DNA of 64,000 bases, from contig MU401456.1 in NCBI GenBank assembly GCA_022579005.1, forward strand, positions 460,607 to 524,606. The letters are read 5' to 3'. The stretch is from Poronia punctata (lineage: Eukaryota; Ascomycota; Sordariomycetes; Xylariales; Xylariaceae). The first letter of the stretch is position 1. Every line of letters begins with the position of its first letter. Positions 38,047-49,318 of this stretch are shown piece after piece. The notes under the pieces were generated by a model. That model saw nothing but the letters and a program-made list of their open reading frames with translations, made no database searches and was not told the DNA's origin. A program made the position numbers and the translations under genes.

Positions 38047-40211
38047 CTACAACTTTTCGAGTTCTTCTTTGGACTTAGTGCTGACAAAGGCATGCTTGAG
38101 AAAGTGCAGCCATAATTTGTGACCCTTCTTTTTCTTGTGCTTCTTGCCGGCTTTGCCAGACTTCTTCTTCTGAGTTACCAGATCATCCTTCGAGTCGTTT
38201 TCGACGTCTTCTGCGTCGCCTTCCTCATCTTCGAAAGCTGCACCTTTTGCCGTTGCTTGACCTATGCGGTGGGCGAGACTCACGTAGCTTTTGACCGTGA
38301 GATCCTTGAGCTCGAAGAATTTATCATCGAATGTGCTGTACTCAACTTCGAAGCCGAACTCTCTCGGTCGAGGTTTATCGTGCTTCGGAGATTTGCCTTT
38401 GTGCTTCCCGGGATTCCAACCACTATTCGACAAAGCGTCGTCTTTCGGGTCGTCGGTGATGTCATCATTGATATATGTGAGGTTCGCGTAGTACTGTGTG
38501 TAGCCGAGTAGGGTGAGGGTCTGAGGGTAATATGCTGGGCCAGGTAGAGAGCCCTTTTCCGGCGGGTCCGGAATTTGGAGGTTGGGGTCTTTGGGCTTTT
38601 TACCCTTTTTGCCCTTCTTCTTTTTCTTAGCAATGTCTATATCGGAGCTTTCGCGTCTTCTGAGTTCGCCGAGCTCGGGCTTCTCATCTGACACGTGCAC
38701 CTCCTGAGACGATATCCTCTCGTATTCTGCCCAAGTGGGCGATTCTTCAAGGCCAGTGATATTGTACTCGAAGACTCGCAAACTGGGAAAGTAGTTGGGC
38801 ACAATACTTGGGGCAATCAACGTTAGCTGATACCGTTCCGCCCATGGCCCGCCGAGCTTCTTCTTCTGTTTCTTCTTTTTCTTAGTGGCTTTGTTGCCAG
38901 ACTGTGCCTTCTCGCTTCCATTCAGAATGGCCGGGTCCGGTAATTTCGCCCAATCCTCACGGAGTTCCTTCAAATAGTCTGCGCTCGACTGGATTCCAAA
39001 GTCTTCCGTCATGGTTGTGCGGATGTGGGCCGGGTCATCATTCGAGCTGCTGGCCGATGTAATGTCGATATCCCTTGTGTCTTGCAACAGGAAATGATCA
39101 ATGTTCATATGGCCATACAGCCCGCCAACAATGACATCACGGTACTGCTGCAACCACAGGGTGTATTTCTGCCAACATGTCTCGTCCCATAGTTGCTTTG
39201 CCTGAGTCCTAGCGGGAGGAACATGTCCCATCAGTATAGCCTTCATACCGCGGCTTCGTAGATAGTCGAGCTGTACCGCTAGCCATTCGAAGTGCTTGTA
39301 CCCCGGTTGGCTGGGATGGGCGCAATCGTCGATGCCGGCATTGCGATCGAAAAAGTACATCGTGTTGAGGCTGAAGACAGCAAGCTCGCTCGGTATGACC
39401 TCGACGTAGAACCAACCTCCAAATTCGAACGAATGGCGCTGTGTATTGGGGATAAACTCTTTCCATATGCTGCTATACGTTCGGAGAATCTCGTTCGGGC
39501 CGGGCATTAGGATATTGTGGGGGTAAATATCGTTATTGCCAAAGGTGGGCACAACTGGGATAACCAAGCCCGTGTCGTCGGAGAATGTGTCGAAGAAGGC
39601 ATCGGCAATCTGGCGGTTCATGGATAGGATATCTTTATTGTGTCGCGGTATCTCCTCGTCACTGTCGTGGCGTGCGGAATCGCCCGTCCAGACCACGAAA
39701 TCAATCTCATCCCTCAAGTTCTCTCTAACCCAGGTCAAGGTCGCATTGACCAGCGACATGGGAGAGTCGCAATCCGACGTCTCGGCTCCAAAAGCACCGG
39801 CAGGTCCATGGCCTCGGTGACAAGCGTAATCCTCTTGGGTGGACGTATGCGATTTGTAATATTCGTCGGGGTGTAGGTCTGCACACGGCCAGTTTAATAT
39901 CTTGCATTTAATATGCGAGTTATACGTGATCGGACATGCGGTCGATCACGGTTGGAGATGGTGTAGTGGGCATGCATACCTGTGATATGGAGGAACTTGC
40001 CGTGCAGGCGGCGGCGGTGCGAGGTTACGCTGGCGGTAGCGAGGGGGTATTGGTGGTTGACCTGATCGATACCAGGATTTTCACGCCGTGGAACAAGCTG
40101 AGACACGGGCGATTCAGGCGCTGGCACACCCAGAACCAGTCCCAGCAGATTGGTGGCTATAATAAGAGTCGTTGCCCATGGGGGGCGTTGGAGGACCTTC
40201 AGGGGTCCCAT
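38047..40211 (-). CDS. PPN1: Endopolyphosphatase (Ppn1 family), vacuolar
   Basis: Exons 39980-40211 and 38047-39878, one 101-base intron, phase 1; 687 residues. It cleaves long polyphosphate chains internally in the vacuole lumen. A short N-terminal tail and signal anchor (about 13-30) precede the calcineurin-like metallophosphatase fold. Its metal ligands are in HITDLHPDE, WTGDSARHDSD, PTFGNNDIYP, MGHVPPAR and GLYGHMNIDHF. The intron falls inside the first metal motif (HIT-DLHPD), and joining the exons restores it exactly, which supports the model. The C-terminal part contains Lys-rich stretches and a hydrophilic tail (HKKKKGHKLW). Family members are processed by vacuolar proteases. Confidence 0.95.
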
Positions 40212-41893
40212 TCTTGGCGAAAATATGCGAGAATAAGGCTGCTCTGCAGTGGGCTGAAAGTATAGGCCTTGTATAACATATGCTGCCGTCTAGGTATGCT
40301 AGGAACAATGTAGAGTCTAAGACAGAATATTAGGAGGGAGAAGTAGACTAGAAGGACGGGAAACAGTATGTGTTAGACAAAGTGGGACGCGAGAACGAGT
40401 CGGTGATAATAAAGTAAATAAGACGCGATCAAGAACGGTAATAGTTTTTTAAGGTTTTATTTGTACATGTATTTAGACGTGAAGCTTATCCACGTACTAC
40501 GCATATGCGTGTACGGAATGTCAGTTGCCCCAAAAGTTAAGGTAGAGAACAGAACAGCGTTCCCTACGCGGGCTACCGTACTATATCTACCTTTGTATCT
40601 ACGAGTAGGTTCGATCGACCACCAAGAGGTGCGTGCCGCATTACCAAGATTTTCAACCTTCGGCACACGCTGTGTTTCGTCATTTATAAAGTCATGGCAA
40701 AGGGTCCCATCTTGGCAGGGCCCATCAACAGCGAAATAAGGTATAGCGTGTTAATGTAAGACATCGCAACGTGTGTCAGAAGGGCGCCTATCAATCAAAC
40801 AAAGCTTGATCAGCTTGTCCTTTATGCCACTGTTATTGGACAATACGAGTAGAATGTCGACTTAGAATCCCATTTATTTCCCAAGGGCGGCAGGTGCCCG
40901 AATCCAACATGATTAGGTTAGACATTATGTATGCATCTTGAGGCCGACTGTCACATGTGTCGCTTAGTACAAATATGCAGCATGTACAAGCTTATTACCG
41001 ACTGGTAAATTGTGGGCATACTAGGTAGGTACTTACTTCCTTAGGTTACCTTAGTACATCCTATAAGTTACTTCGTACGTGATCTAGGGTAGCTTACTTA
41101 TGTATGTACCTAAACTATAACTGTAATACCCTCAAATATGATAAGAAGAAGCCTCGTGCCCCTACAACCAGGTGATGCGAGAGTCTAGACTAAACACTAC
41201 CTTACACATCATGCAGGGTCAAAACGCCAAAAATATCACCTTTAATTTCAATCATCAGATTTCTTAAGCTCACCATTCCGAAGCTTATCTCTTCACCATT
41301 TTACATACCGACTTCTGTTCTTTTCCATCCTACCTTTCGGTGACTTGGGACAGAACGAGCCAGCGATGATAGTGCCAAGTAATAGTAACGGCGGCATTCT
41401 GCACGACGTTATATTCTTTGCCAAAGTGGTGCTGACCAAAGCTAATCACGAGAGACCGCCACGAACAGAGTTGTCTGGTATACAAATACCTATCGGCTAT
41501 TGCTGAATATATAATTTGACCTGGTGACGTCCTATTCCGGTCTCGGTAATTATATTCAAGATAAAACACTGCCGAGATGGTTCCAACATGATACATACAT
41601 GTAGGCATAATTGAGCCCATATAACAACATTGTACATACTTACAATAAACTGATAGGCGTAGTTGGGCTTGACGGGCAATAACACCAAGGCGACTCTAGA
41701 AAAAGATTTACAGTGTTGGTCTTTTTATTCTAATTTGGAAACCCCCTTATTTTTACATCATTGCATATTCTGTGGTTTTCACCTTGGATACCATTAGATG
41801 TCCCTACTCCATACCTTTTCTCGGTCTGTATACTAGTGATTTTCATTGGCACCTTTGCAAAATTTGGTTATAAAGTACGCCTGTTGTCTAATA
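40212..41893. other. 1.7 kb spacer between ppn1 and ATIC genes
   Basis: No open frame above 110 codons and none with a motif. It contains the ppn1 promoter, the ATIC 3' UTR and AGGTAGGT words near 41022. A GGTTCGATCGACC string near 40606 is part of no tRNA fold that I can draw. Confidence 0.55.
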
Positions 41894-43792
41894 TTAGTGG
41901 TGGAAAAGGCGAACGTTCTGTTCCACGAAGACGATGCCAAGCTTCTCGGCAGTTCCGTAGACGATAGAGTCATTTTGGCTGCCACCTGGTGCTGCGATGT
42001 ATTTGGCTCCCGAGCGGGCCGCCCGGTAGACGTTGTCGATGAAGGGGAACTGGGCCATGCATTAGCACATGTCGCAACAATAATATAAAGGGGCGGGGCA
42101 CAGTGGTACTTACAAAGGCATCACTTGAAACGGCAACCTCTCCCAGCTTACTTAACCAATCATCGCGCTCTTCCTCGGAGAAAGCGGCCGGTACTTCTTC
42201 AAATACAGCCTCGAACTGCTCTCGCTCAGGCCCCGACTTAGGCAGCTCGCCACTAACCAGCAGGTCAATCGCGTTGCTCTTGTCGGGCCGCTTAGTTCCC
42301 TTCTTCCACTTGATACCCAGGACTCGGGGGTGGAAGCGGAGCCACCAGTTGTCGGCCTTATCACCAGCTAGACGAGTGCAATGGATACGAGACTGCTGCC
42401 CAGCACCCAACCCGATGACTTGCCCATCTTTGGCGTAACAGACCGAGTTGCTTTGGGTGTACTTCAGTGCGATTGTGGCAACAGTGAGATCTCTAGTCGC
42501 GGACTCGGGAAGTGTGAAATCCTTTGGTGTTATAGTACGGCTGAATGAATCGGGCGAGATCTCGACATCGTTGCGATGCTGGGATAGGGTAACGCCGTAG
42601 ACTGTCCGAGTCTCTGTAGCATCGGGCTCGTAATCGGGATCCATCTGGAGTACCAAGTACTTGCCGCCCTTTTTCTTCTTAAGGATTTCTAGCGCAGCAT
42701 CCTCGTAGCCAGGTGCGACTACACCGTCGGAAACCTCCTTCGAGATGATGCTAGCGGTGGGAACGTCGACTACGTCGCTCAGGGCGATGACATCTCCAAA
42801 GCTGCTCATGCGATCAGCGCCGCGGGCACGGGCGTACGCTTGAGCCAGGCCAGATGTCTCGATGCCCTGTATGTCGTCGACAAAATACACTTTGCGCTCC
42901 TCCGCACTCAAAGGTACGCCGATGGCAGCACCCGCAGGAGATACGTGCTTGAAGCTTGCAGCAGCAGGCTTTCCTAGCGCCTTCTTCAATTCCTTGACAA
43001 GAGCCCAGCTGTTGAGAGCATCTAGCAAGTTGATATAACCCGGTGATCCGCCGAGGACTTTGAAGGGAAGAACCGTAGACGTGGTGTAAGCGGCAGCCGG
43101 CTTTTGGTGCGGGTTCGCGCCATAGCGGAGAGCCATATATTGATGTCCGTCGGCATACTTGGAGCGGAAAAAGGCAGAAATGTTGCTGTCGTAGTCTGCC
43201 GTGTGCTCAAAAGCCTTGAGGGCGTATTTGTTGCGACTCGCTTCCTTTATTTCGCCCTGTTCCAGCTCTTTCAGGAAGGCCGGGTAATCCTGGGGGTCGC
43301 TGAGGATGGTAACCCGAGCATGGTTCTTTGCAGCTGCTCGGATAAGAGTGACGCCACCGATATCGATTTCTTCGACAGCTTCCGGGACCGTCACATTGGG
43401 CTTCGAAACAGTATCCTTGAATGGATACAGGTTGCAGACTACGTAGTCGACCTTGTCGATGTTTTGCTCCGCCAGATCCTTCTCGTCCGATTCAAGATTT
43501 CGGGCGAGGATACCAGCATGTACGGCAGGGTGTAGCGTCTTGACCCTCCCAGCGAGCATCTCGGGGGCTTTGGTGATGGCCGAGATGTCCCTTTTCGACG
43601 TTAGTCGAGCTATGCCAGTTGAAGGCGGCGTAACTGGGGTATTACCTACTCGACGGGGAATCCAGATTCACGGACCATCTTAGCAGTACCTCCCGAGGCT
43701 AAGATCCGGACATTCTGCTGAACGAGGCCCTTGGCCAAGTCCAGAAGACCTGTCTTGTCATAGACGGAGAGGATAGCGATCCTCTGGGACAT
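41894..43792 (-). CDS. ADE17: Bifunctional AICAR transformylase / IMP cyclohydrolase
   Basis: Exons 43650-43792, 42114-43590 and 41894-42049; 591 residues, matching the family. It catalyses the last two steps of de novo IMP synthesis in the cytosol. The N-terminal IMP cyclohydrolase (MGS-like) domain begins [20 protein letters not shown] and carries [12 protein letters not shown] and [17 protein letters not shown]. The transformylase domain follows with the catalytic Lys-His pair in [13 protein letters not shown], then [22 protein letters not shown]. The last exon encodes the conserved end ([19 protein letters not shown], then [11 protein letters not shown]). The open frame of the middle exon runs on past the donor at 42113 with unrelated sequence, which is intron and not protein. 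The AT-rich LTR element lies about 700 bases upstream of its start. Confidence 0.97.
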
Positions 43793-44489
43793 GATGTCAG
43801 AAGTTGTGGTGGCCCCAATTTCTATATCCTAGCAAACTTGCAAAGCAATTTGTCAATGCAGGTCCGAAGACAGAGGTGTTATCAGGCAAAACTTTGCCGA
43901 ACTAGACGAGACCTATTACCTTCCTAGTTGCTAATTGCCCCCTTGGTTTTCCTCTACTTTTTCCCTCTTGGTATCTCTAGAATATTGATAGCAAAATAAT
44001 ACACCTAGCTCCGAGTACGGTGAGCGGGGTATGGAGCTTGTGGATGGTGGTGGGAAAATTCATGCGGGGTGTTCCTAAGGTACAGTAGGCACTGCGCTAC
44101 AGGCGGAACAGGATGCTTTTACCGCCGTACTTCCCTTGAAGCAATTACCTACTGAGGGGGTAGTTCCATTTGAAACCCCACATAAGTCCTATCGATATCG
44201 ATCCTTGTGGAGGAGTGATCAACAGATTGATTACTACATATAGTCTAGTCATATGCTGATTAGTAATTGGGCTGATATTCACTAAGTACGCACGTACCTA
44301 CTCGTACTGTGTATTAACATCGGCGTGCCGTCACCTCAATAACTCTCACGATATCCAGAAGCATAATCTGCTTCGAAACCTGAGTCTAAAAGTCGAGATG
44401 GATCGAACTAGGAGCAAAATATTTTCTCCAGACCATGGAACTGACTAGACTTAAATCGTGCATGTGTTGAGGAATACCGCCTATAGGCT
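43793..44489. other. Upstream region of the ATIC gene
   Basis: About 700 bases with no gene; it should contain the ATIC promoter. The right end borders the target-site duplication of the LTR element. Confidence 0.6.
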
Positions 44490-44493
44490 ACCT
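44490..44493. other. Target site duplication, left copy (ACCT)
   Basis: ACCT immediately before the first 107-base repeat, matched by ACCT at 45705-45708 immediately after the second. Confidence 0.7.
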
Positions 44494-44600
44494 TGTTAGG
44501 GTTGGATAGGTGTATTATGGTATGTTGAAGTGTTGGAGGGATACAGTGCCCTAACTGTAAAGGACCCTCTATTATAGCCAGATCCGTACCTTCCCCTACA
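44494..44600 (-). repeat. 3' LTR of the TRIM-like element
   Basis: 107 bases. On the minus strand it begins TGTAGGGGAAGG and ends CCTAACA. It is identical to the copy at 45598-45704 except for two A/G differences at the positions corresponding to 44498 and 44573. Confidence 0.88.
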
Positions 44601-44610
44601 CACGGCCAAA

Positions 44611-44618
44611 CCTCCCTT
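44611..44618 (-). other. Possible polypurine tract
   Basis: AAGGGAGG on the minus strand, about ten bases from the 3' LTR. Position and composition fit a plus-strand primer site, but the spacing is larger than usual, so this is tentative. Confidence 0.35.
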
Positions 44619-44726
44619 GCCATACGTTACCAACAAGGCGAAACTAATATACAAACCACTAAAATATTCCTATATTTATTATAATTAACCTTATTGCTAA
44701 ATCTTTTTTTAAATACCTTTAAATAT

Positions 44727-44772
44727 GAGAATTTCTAACAGGGCACCTACGGATTACTATCTAGGCACCTAA
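44727..44772. repeat. Inverted repeat, left arm, inside the TRIM-like element
   Basis: 46 bases that match the reverse complement of 45043-45088 at 42 positions. It contains CTAACAGGGCACCTACGG. The weaker similarity continues outward for about 10 more bases. Confidence 0.85.
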
Positions 44773-45042
44773 CCTGACTTCTATCTAATTAAACAACTTA
44801 AAATTAACTAAATTGACCTACACAGTAGCGCTTAGTCTTATATACGGTATAAATATTTTATATCCCTTATATAAAACGCTATTAAAACATAGGAAAAATA
44901 AAAAGGAAAAAAAAGAAAAAATTTATAAGCTAGAGCTAGACGCATCCTGCTATGTTAGCCACTTTAAACATGCAATAAGGTAGTTTTTAGCTTAATAGAA
45001 CGACTTAGGTATAGGAAGGTGCAGCACAGTGCAAGAGATATT

Positions 45043-45088
45043 ATAGGTGCCCGGATAGTAATCCGTAGGTGCCCTGTTAGGAATTCTC
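45043..45088. repeat. Inverted repeat, right arm, inside the TRIM-like element
   Basis: Partner of 44727-44772, separated by 270 bases. Three of the four mismatches are transitions. The pair could be terminal repeats of a nested miniature inverted-repeat element or a foldback structure of the host element. Confidence 0.85.
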
Positions 45089-45567
45089 TTAAATATAACC
45101 ACTTTATAAGGTTTCCTTTACCTGCCCTTTTCTTTACGCTAGCCCGGAAATACGTTAAATACTGTTTACTAAGTTTAGTGCAAAGTTATATGCTAGAATT
45201 TTTTGAATTTTAATTAAATTAAACCTGTTTTTAACGTTAGTTATAATAAATTTAAGAAATAAAAGGGAAGTATATGTATATAGGTATTTGTTTTCCTTTT
45301 TTTCTTTACTTAAGCTGTTAGCAAGAAAAATCTGGTCCGTTATAAGTATATATGTTAAAATAAGTACTTAGCATGTAGGTTACTTCTTATAATTCCGGGC
45401 GTGTAGGTATGTTTTTGTATGTAGCTAAAAAAAACGCTAAAACGAAACAAAAGCGACGGCGGCAGCAAGGTATACACGCCGGTAAAATAACCGTTAGAAT
45501 TACATATTAAATATGAATAATCGACCTTAAATCTTAATGTGTATAGTGTACCGCGATAGGAAACCGC

Positions 45568-45595
45568 GCAGGTTCGAATCCTGCAGCTCTCACCA
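45568..45595 (-). other. Primer-binding site matching a tRNA 3' end
   Basis: On the plus strand this reads as a tRNA T-stem/loop (GCAGG TTCGAAT CCTGC), the 3' acceptor strand AGCTCTC, a discriminator A and CCA. It stops two bases short of the LTR. Nuclear tRNA genes do not encode CCA, so this derives from mature tRNA, as expected for a retrotransposon primer site. The tRNA could be leucine-type, from the apparent long variable arm just upstream, but I am not sure. Confidence 0.75.
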
Positions 45596-45597
45596 CT

Positions 45598-45704
45598 TGT
45601 TGGGGTTGGATAGGTGTATTATGGTATGTTGAAGTGTTGGAGGGATACAGTGCCCTGACTGTAAAGGACCCTCTATTATAGCCAGATCCGTACCTTCCCC
45701 TACA
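45598..45704 (-). repeat. 5' LTR of the TRIM-like element
   Basis: 107 bases, TG..CA ends, adjacent to the primer-binding site. It is the less mutated of the two LTR copies, keeping G at both variable positions. Confidence 0.88.
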
Positions 45705-45708
45705 ACCT
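45705..45708. other. Target site duplication, right copy (ACCT)
   Basis: ACCT directly after the right LTR, matching 44490-44493. Confidence 0.7.
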
Positions 45709-46773
45709 GTCTAACTTAGCCCCTGGAACGGTGCACCAGGCAGTCAGGTAACCTCGTGGCCTTACGAGATATCACATTACTACATTCATACTACGAGTAA
45801 AGAAGCCATGGCTTAATCCCCCGTGCTTATTGAAAGGTTTAAGTACTACTTTCTATTCGAAAACTCATGAGTCGGTTGCGCTCGCACGTGCAGCCATCGG
45901 GATCGTAAGATCAGATAGATTGGTTGTACGGCATACACCATGTAAGCACGCGACAACTAATCTTGCCATCCTACAGTAGTCTGATCAGGGCCACAATGGA
46001 TCGAATCAAACTCTTATCTGAGTACATGTCTCCCGGTCATGTCGGGGATCCTATGTCGGCGGGAATGCACAGCGGCAACCCACTGCCTGGCCGGGGTCGT
46101 ACCCACATTCTGCATTCTCTATATAGTCCAGATATGCGTATGGGCATCATTTGCAGCCGGATTCCTATTGGCTGTCTAAGACCAACACGAGTTGGGAACA
46201 ATCATCTTTGTGTGGCTATCCCCCGCATCTCCTTCTTTTGCCCCATACCACTCGGGTTCTGCCCGGGATTGACTATGGGGGATAGGCCGACTAAAAGAGT
46301 TGTGGAGGGAATGAACGTCACAGTTATGGCGATGATAACTTTGAAGCTTCCAGTTATCTCGAGCCTCTACATTACCCCAAGATATACCAGGGCGAGCGCA
46401 TTCGTAACTTGTTGGCTTATATGAACAAACCAACTAGGCGCCTCCTTTATCCCGTTCTGCCCGTCCAACCAGGTGAAGCTTAACAAAAAAAGCTCAACAT
46501 CAGCCAACCACGGTAAATGCGGCTACTGGCGGATTTCAGCCAGGCTTGCCTAGCTGTTGTGGTAGATGGGATTGTTCTCGAGAATGGTCATGCCCCTTAT
46601 TCGCCACAGTCAATGTCGTGTCACTGTCAAGTCAACGGTTAACAAGAACCGTCCAGCTGCTTTGTCCGGAAAGGGCTGCTATAACAGCCACAGGCTTGAG
46701 TCCGAAGCACTGAATGTACCAAATTTACACTCTCTTTTGCTCTTCTCTTCGGAAAAGCATTGTAGCTCCTCGG
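45709..46773. other. Spacer upstream of the GH127 gene
   Basis: About 1.1 kb. A 166-codon plus-strand frame at 45924-46424 and overlapping minus-strand frames have no recognisable motif and were not accepted. The promoter of the GH127 gene should be here. Confidence 0.5.
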
Positions 46774-49318
46774 ATGATGGTCGGCGCAATCCTACAGAGG
46801 GCGCTTGCCGCAGTTCTTGCTCTCCTAAGTGTCAGCACTGTAGCCTATGCGCAACTAGGAACAGACGTAGATGGCGGAAGAGCCGGCGACCGTGAGCACC
46901 AGCTCCTGTTTAGTAATAGTCAGTGGTTACGAGCGACGCATTCTTTGCTGATTGATAGAAACAGTCGTGCAGCCGATATACCAAGCTCTTCCACTTGGAT
47001 CGATTAAACCACAAGGCTGGTTTAGGGACCAGATACAGAGGTCCGCCGCTGGGCTTGCGGGAAACCTCTTTGATTTTTATCGCTTCGTGAGGGATTCCAA
47101 ATGGGTCGGTGGAAATATAGAGTATTCGAATCTCCACGAATCCGCGCCATACTGGTTCAATGGCCTAGTGCCTCTCGCCTTTGGCCTCGATGACCCAAGG
47201 TTGAAGAGTCAGGTCAAGAGCTTCCTTGACTATATCCTTGACCACCAACAGAAAGATGGGTGGCTCGGCCCGGAGACTACACCTCACACCCGAGGGCTTT
47301 GGGGACGATGTTATATCATGCTTGGGCTTATGGTGAGTAGGACTGTTCTGATGTAAAGTATATGGTTGAAAGGAGGTAAAAGTATTCAATTGCTGTGGTT
47401 TTCCTTGGACCATATGCATGCGATCGTTCGACAGGAATTGGAACAGTACATGGCAAGAAAAGCACTGACTCAAAACGCTAGCAATATGCCCAGGCGGATG
47501 CTTCTGAAACAGACAGGATAGTCGATGCCCTACATCTATATGTCGAACTAGTCCACAGCATGCTTCGGGATAACTTTACTGGCTTGGTGCCACGAGAGGG
47601 TGACGTATTTGACGGATCTGGATGGGGCCCGGCAAGGGCACATGAGATGCACATACCTTTGCAATGGTTGTACGAAAACCACCCAAAGAACAACTCCCAA
47701 CTCATCTGGGAGACCATGGATCTCATGATCCAGGGAAGTACTACGGTAGGGATACTCAGCACGCCCTTATTATGTGATATGGCTGAATTTCAGGCCGTAG
47801 TTCGGTGTCGATTGGAGAACCTTTTTCAACCAAGAATCCTTCCCAGAGGTTGTGTACAACCCAAAGGGTCAAGGTTACTCGTGGCTCTTCACTCATGGTG
47901 TAAATTTAGCAGAAGGTAAAGCTCCCCAAGAGAGGAAACTTGCAAGTGATCCCAGCATTAACCATTAATCGTGTCAAGGCATTCGGTTCCCTCTGGCCAT
48001 CTACCGCATGTCTCATGAGAAATCATTGATAAGCCAAACCCGAATGGCAGTTGACCTCGTAGCAAAATACCACAGGTCTTTGGCAGGAACAATAATCGGC
48101 GATGAGTACATTACCGATCTCAACCCAAGCAGGGGCGCAGAACTATGTACCTCTACAGAGCTAATGTTTTCCCTTGCTTGGATTTATCAATACCTTGCGG
48201 ACAATGAACTCGCAGACTGGGCTGAACTGGTTGCATTCAACGCTTTCCCCGGGCAGATCTGGCCAGACTGGTGGTCGCATCAATACGTACAACAAGAGAA
48301 CCAGGTGGGTTATATTGAGCACGTAAGACATCCCGATGACTAACAATTCGCAGCCGTGGTCAAGAAACCTTACAGAATATCCTCAAATGTGGCAGAATGT
48401 CGGGACTTATGGGAATGTGTTTGGCTTGGAACCGGATTATGTCAGTACTTTATTTACCAGGCCAAGAACGATGGGTCTAACAAAAGTTGCCAACTCGATT
48501 TATAGCCCTGTTGTACTGTCAACCATCCTCAAGGCTACCCAAAGTTCCTTGCCAATTCCTTCGTCGTCACGGCAGATGGGGGACTTGCGCATGTCTTCCT
48601 TATTCCCGGTCGGGTCTCTACAAGACTAGGAGACAACAACAAAGTTACTGTTTCAGTCGACACTAATTATCCCTTCGATATGAATCTCAGATACTCAATA
48701 TCCGCCGACAGAAGCTTTGTATTCTACATTCGAATTCCAAGCTGGGCTAATAAGTCCAGCACAAGATCTGGACCCTCCAGAGGCTCAAGTTCTAACCTCT
48801 TCCCTTCGGAAGCTGGCCTGGAAAGATTCTGCATCCCCAAAGGGCGAAGTAAGGTTTCCATCAACCTACAGACAGAGCCGCGGATCGGCAATCGGGCCAA
48901 CGGTACCGCAGGCGTGTACTATGGACCTTTACTGTACAGTCTGGCACTCGACTTTGACGAAACCGCTCGAGACCCAGAGACATACGATGGAAGCGGGATA
49001 GTAGATGCTTCGAGCACGACACGGCAGACCCGCGATCATATCGTAGAAGCGACGAGTATCTGGAATATCGCCATCGACCCGTCGCAGATCAGGGTCGTAG
49101 CGTCAGGCCTGTCAGAATCGTATGGTGTAGAGCTGCGTATTGCCGCTACCGAGATCGAGTGGCCGATCTCTTGGGACACGCCCGCAAACCCGCCCCGCGA
49201 TCCCATAGCCCGTGGTAAACCTTTTAGTGCACGCTTTGTGCCTTTTGCTGGGGCAAAAGTACATATGGCAAATCTGCCGACGATGACTCTTGAGAGGGTT
49301 GATTTAATTCATAGTTGA
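46774..49318 (+). CDS. GH127-type glycosidase (DUF1680, beta-L-arabinofuranosidase-like), secreted
   Basis: Seven exons proposed: 46774-46918, 46959-47332, 47482-47745, 47801-47915, 47979-48304, 48354-48440 and 48506-49318; 707 residues, all phases consistent. A signal peptide (about 1-27, hydrophobic core ALAAVLALLSV, ending AYAQ) indicates secretion. The alpha/alpha-barrel family core begins QALPLGSIKPQGWFRDQI. Active-site features known for GH127 are present: the Glu-x-Cys of GAELCTSTE and the Cys-Cys pair of PCCTVNHPQGYP, which together hold zinc and supply the nucleophilic Cys. Other blocks are GWLGPE, RAHEMHIPLQWLYENHP and PWSRNLTEYPQMW. A beta-rich C-terminal domain follows. The first donor could also be at 46913, two codons shorter. 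An in-frame ATG at 46714 exists but would bury the signal peptide. Substrate specificity is not proven. Confidence 0.9.

Larger units (their letters stand above)
44494..45704 (-). mobile_element. Small non-autonomous LTR retrotransposon (TRIM-like)
   Basis: A 1211-base insertion with two 107-base direct repeats starting TG and ending CA, flanked by a 4-base duplication ACCT. Next to the right repeat is a primer-binding site complementary to a tRNA 3' end including CCA. That places the 5' LTR at the right, so the element reads on the minus strand. A purine-rich tract (AAGGGAGG on the minus strand, 44611-44618) lies close to the 3' LTR. The 997-base interior is AT-rich and has no gag or pol coding capacity, so an autonomous partner would be needed. 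The LTRs differ at two positions, both CpA to TpA on the minus strand, consistent with repeat-induced point mutation. I see no second copy in the window. Confidence 0.82.

Noticed and set aside
40606..40625. TTCGATCGACC string resembling a tRNA T-loop
   Set aside because: The flanking sequence does not form acceptor, D or anticodon stems.
41970..42113. Read-through tail of the ATIC middle exon as alternative C-terminus
   Set aside because: The residues past 42114 are unrelated to the family, while splicing 42050-42113 gives the exact conserved C-terminus.
45541..45595. Intact tRNA gene
   Set aside because: CCA is encoded, no matching 5' acceptor strand or D-arm lies upstream at the right distance, and the position next to an LTR explains it as a primer-binding site.
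45924..46424. 166-codon plus-strand open frame between the LTR element and the GH127 gene
   Set aside because: No domain, no signal peptide, an odd composition rich in Met, Arg and Pro, and overlapping frames on the opposite strand of similar quality.
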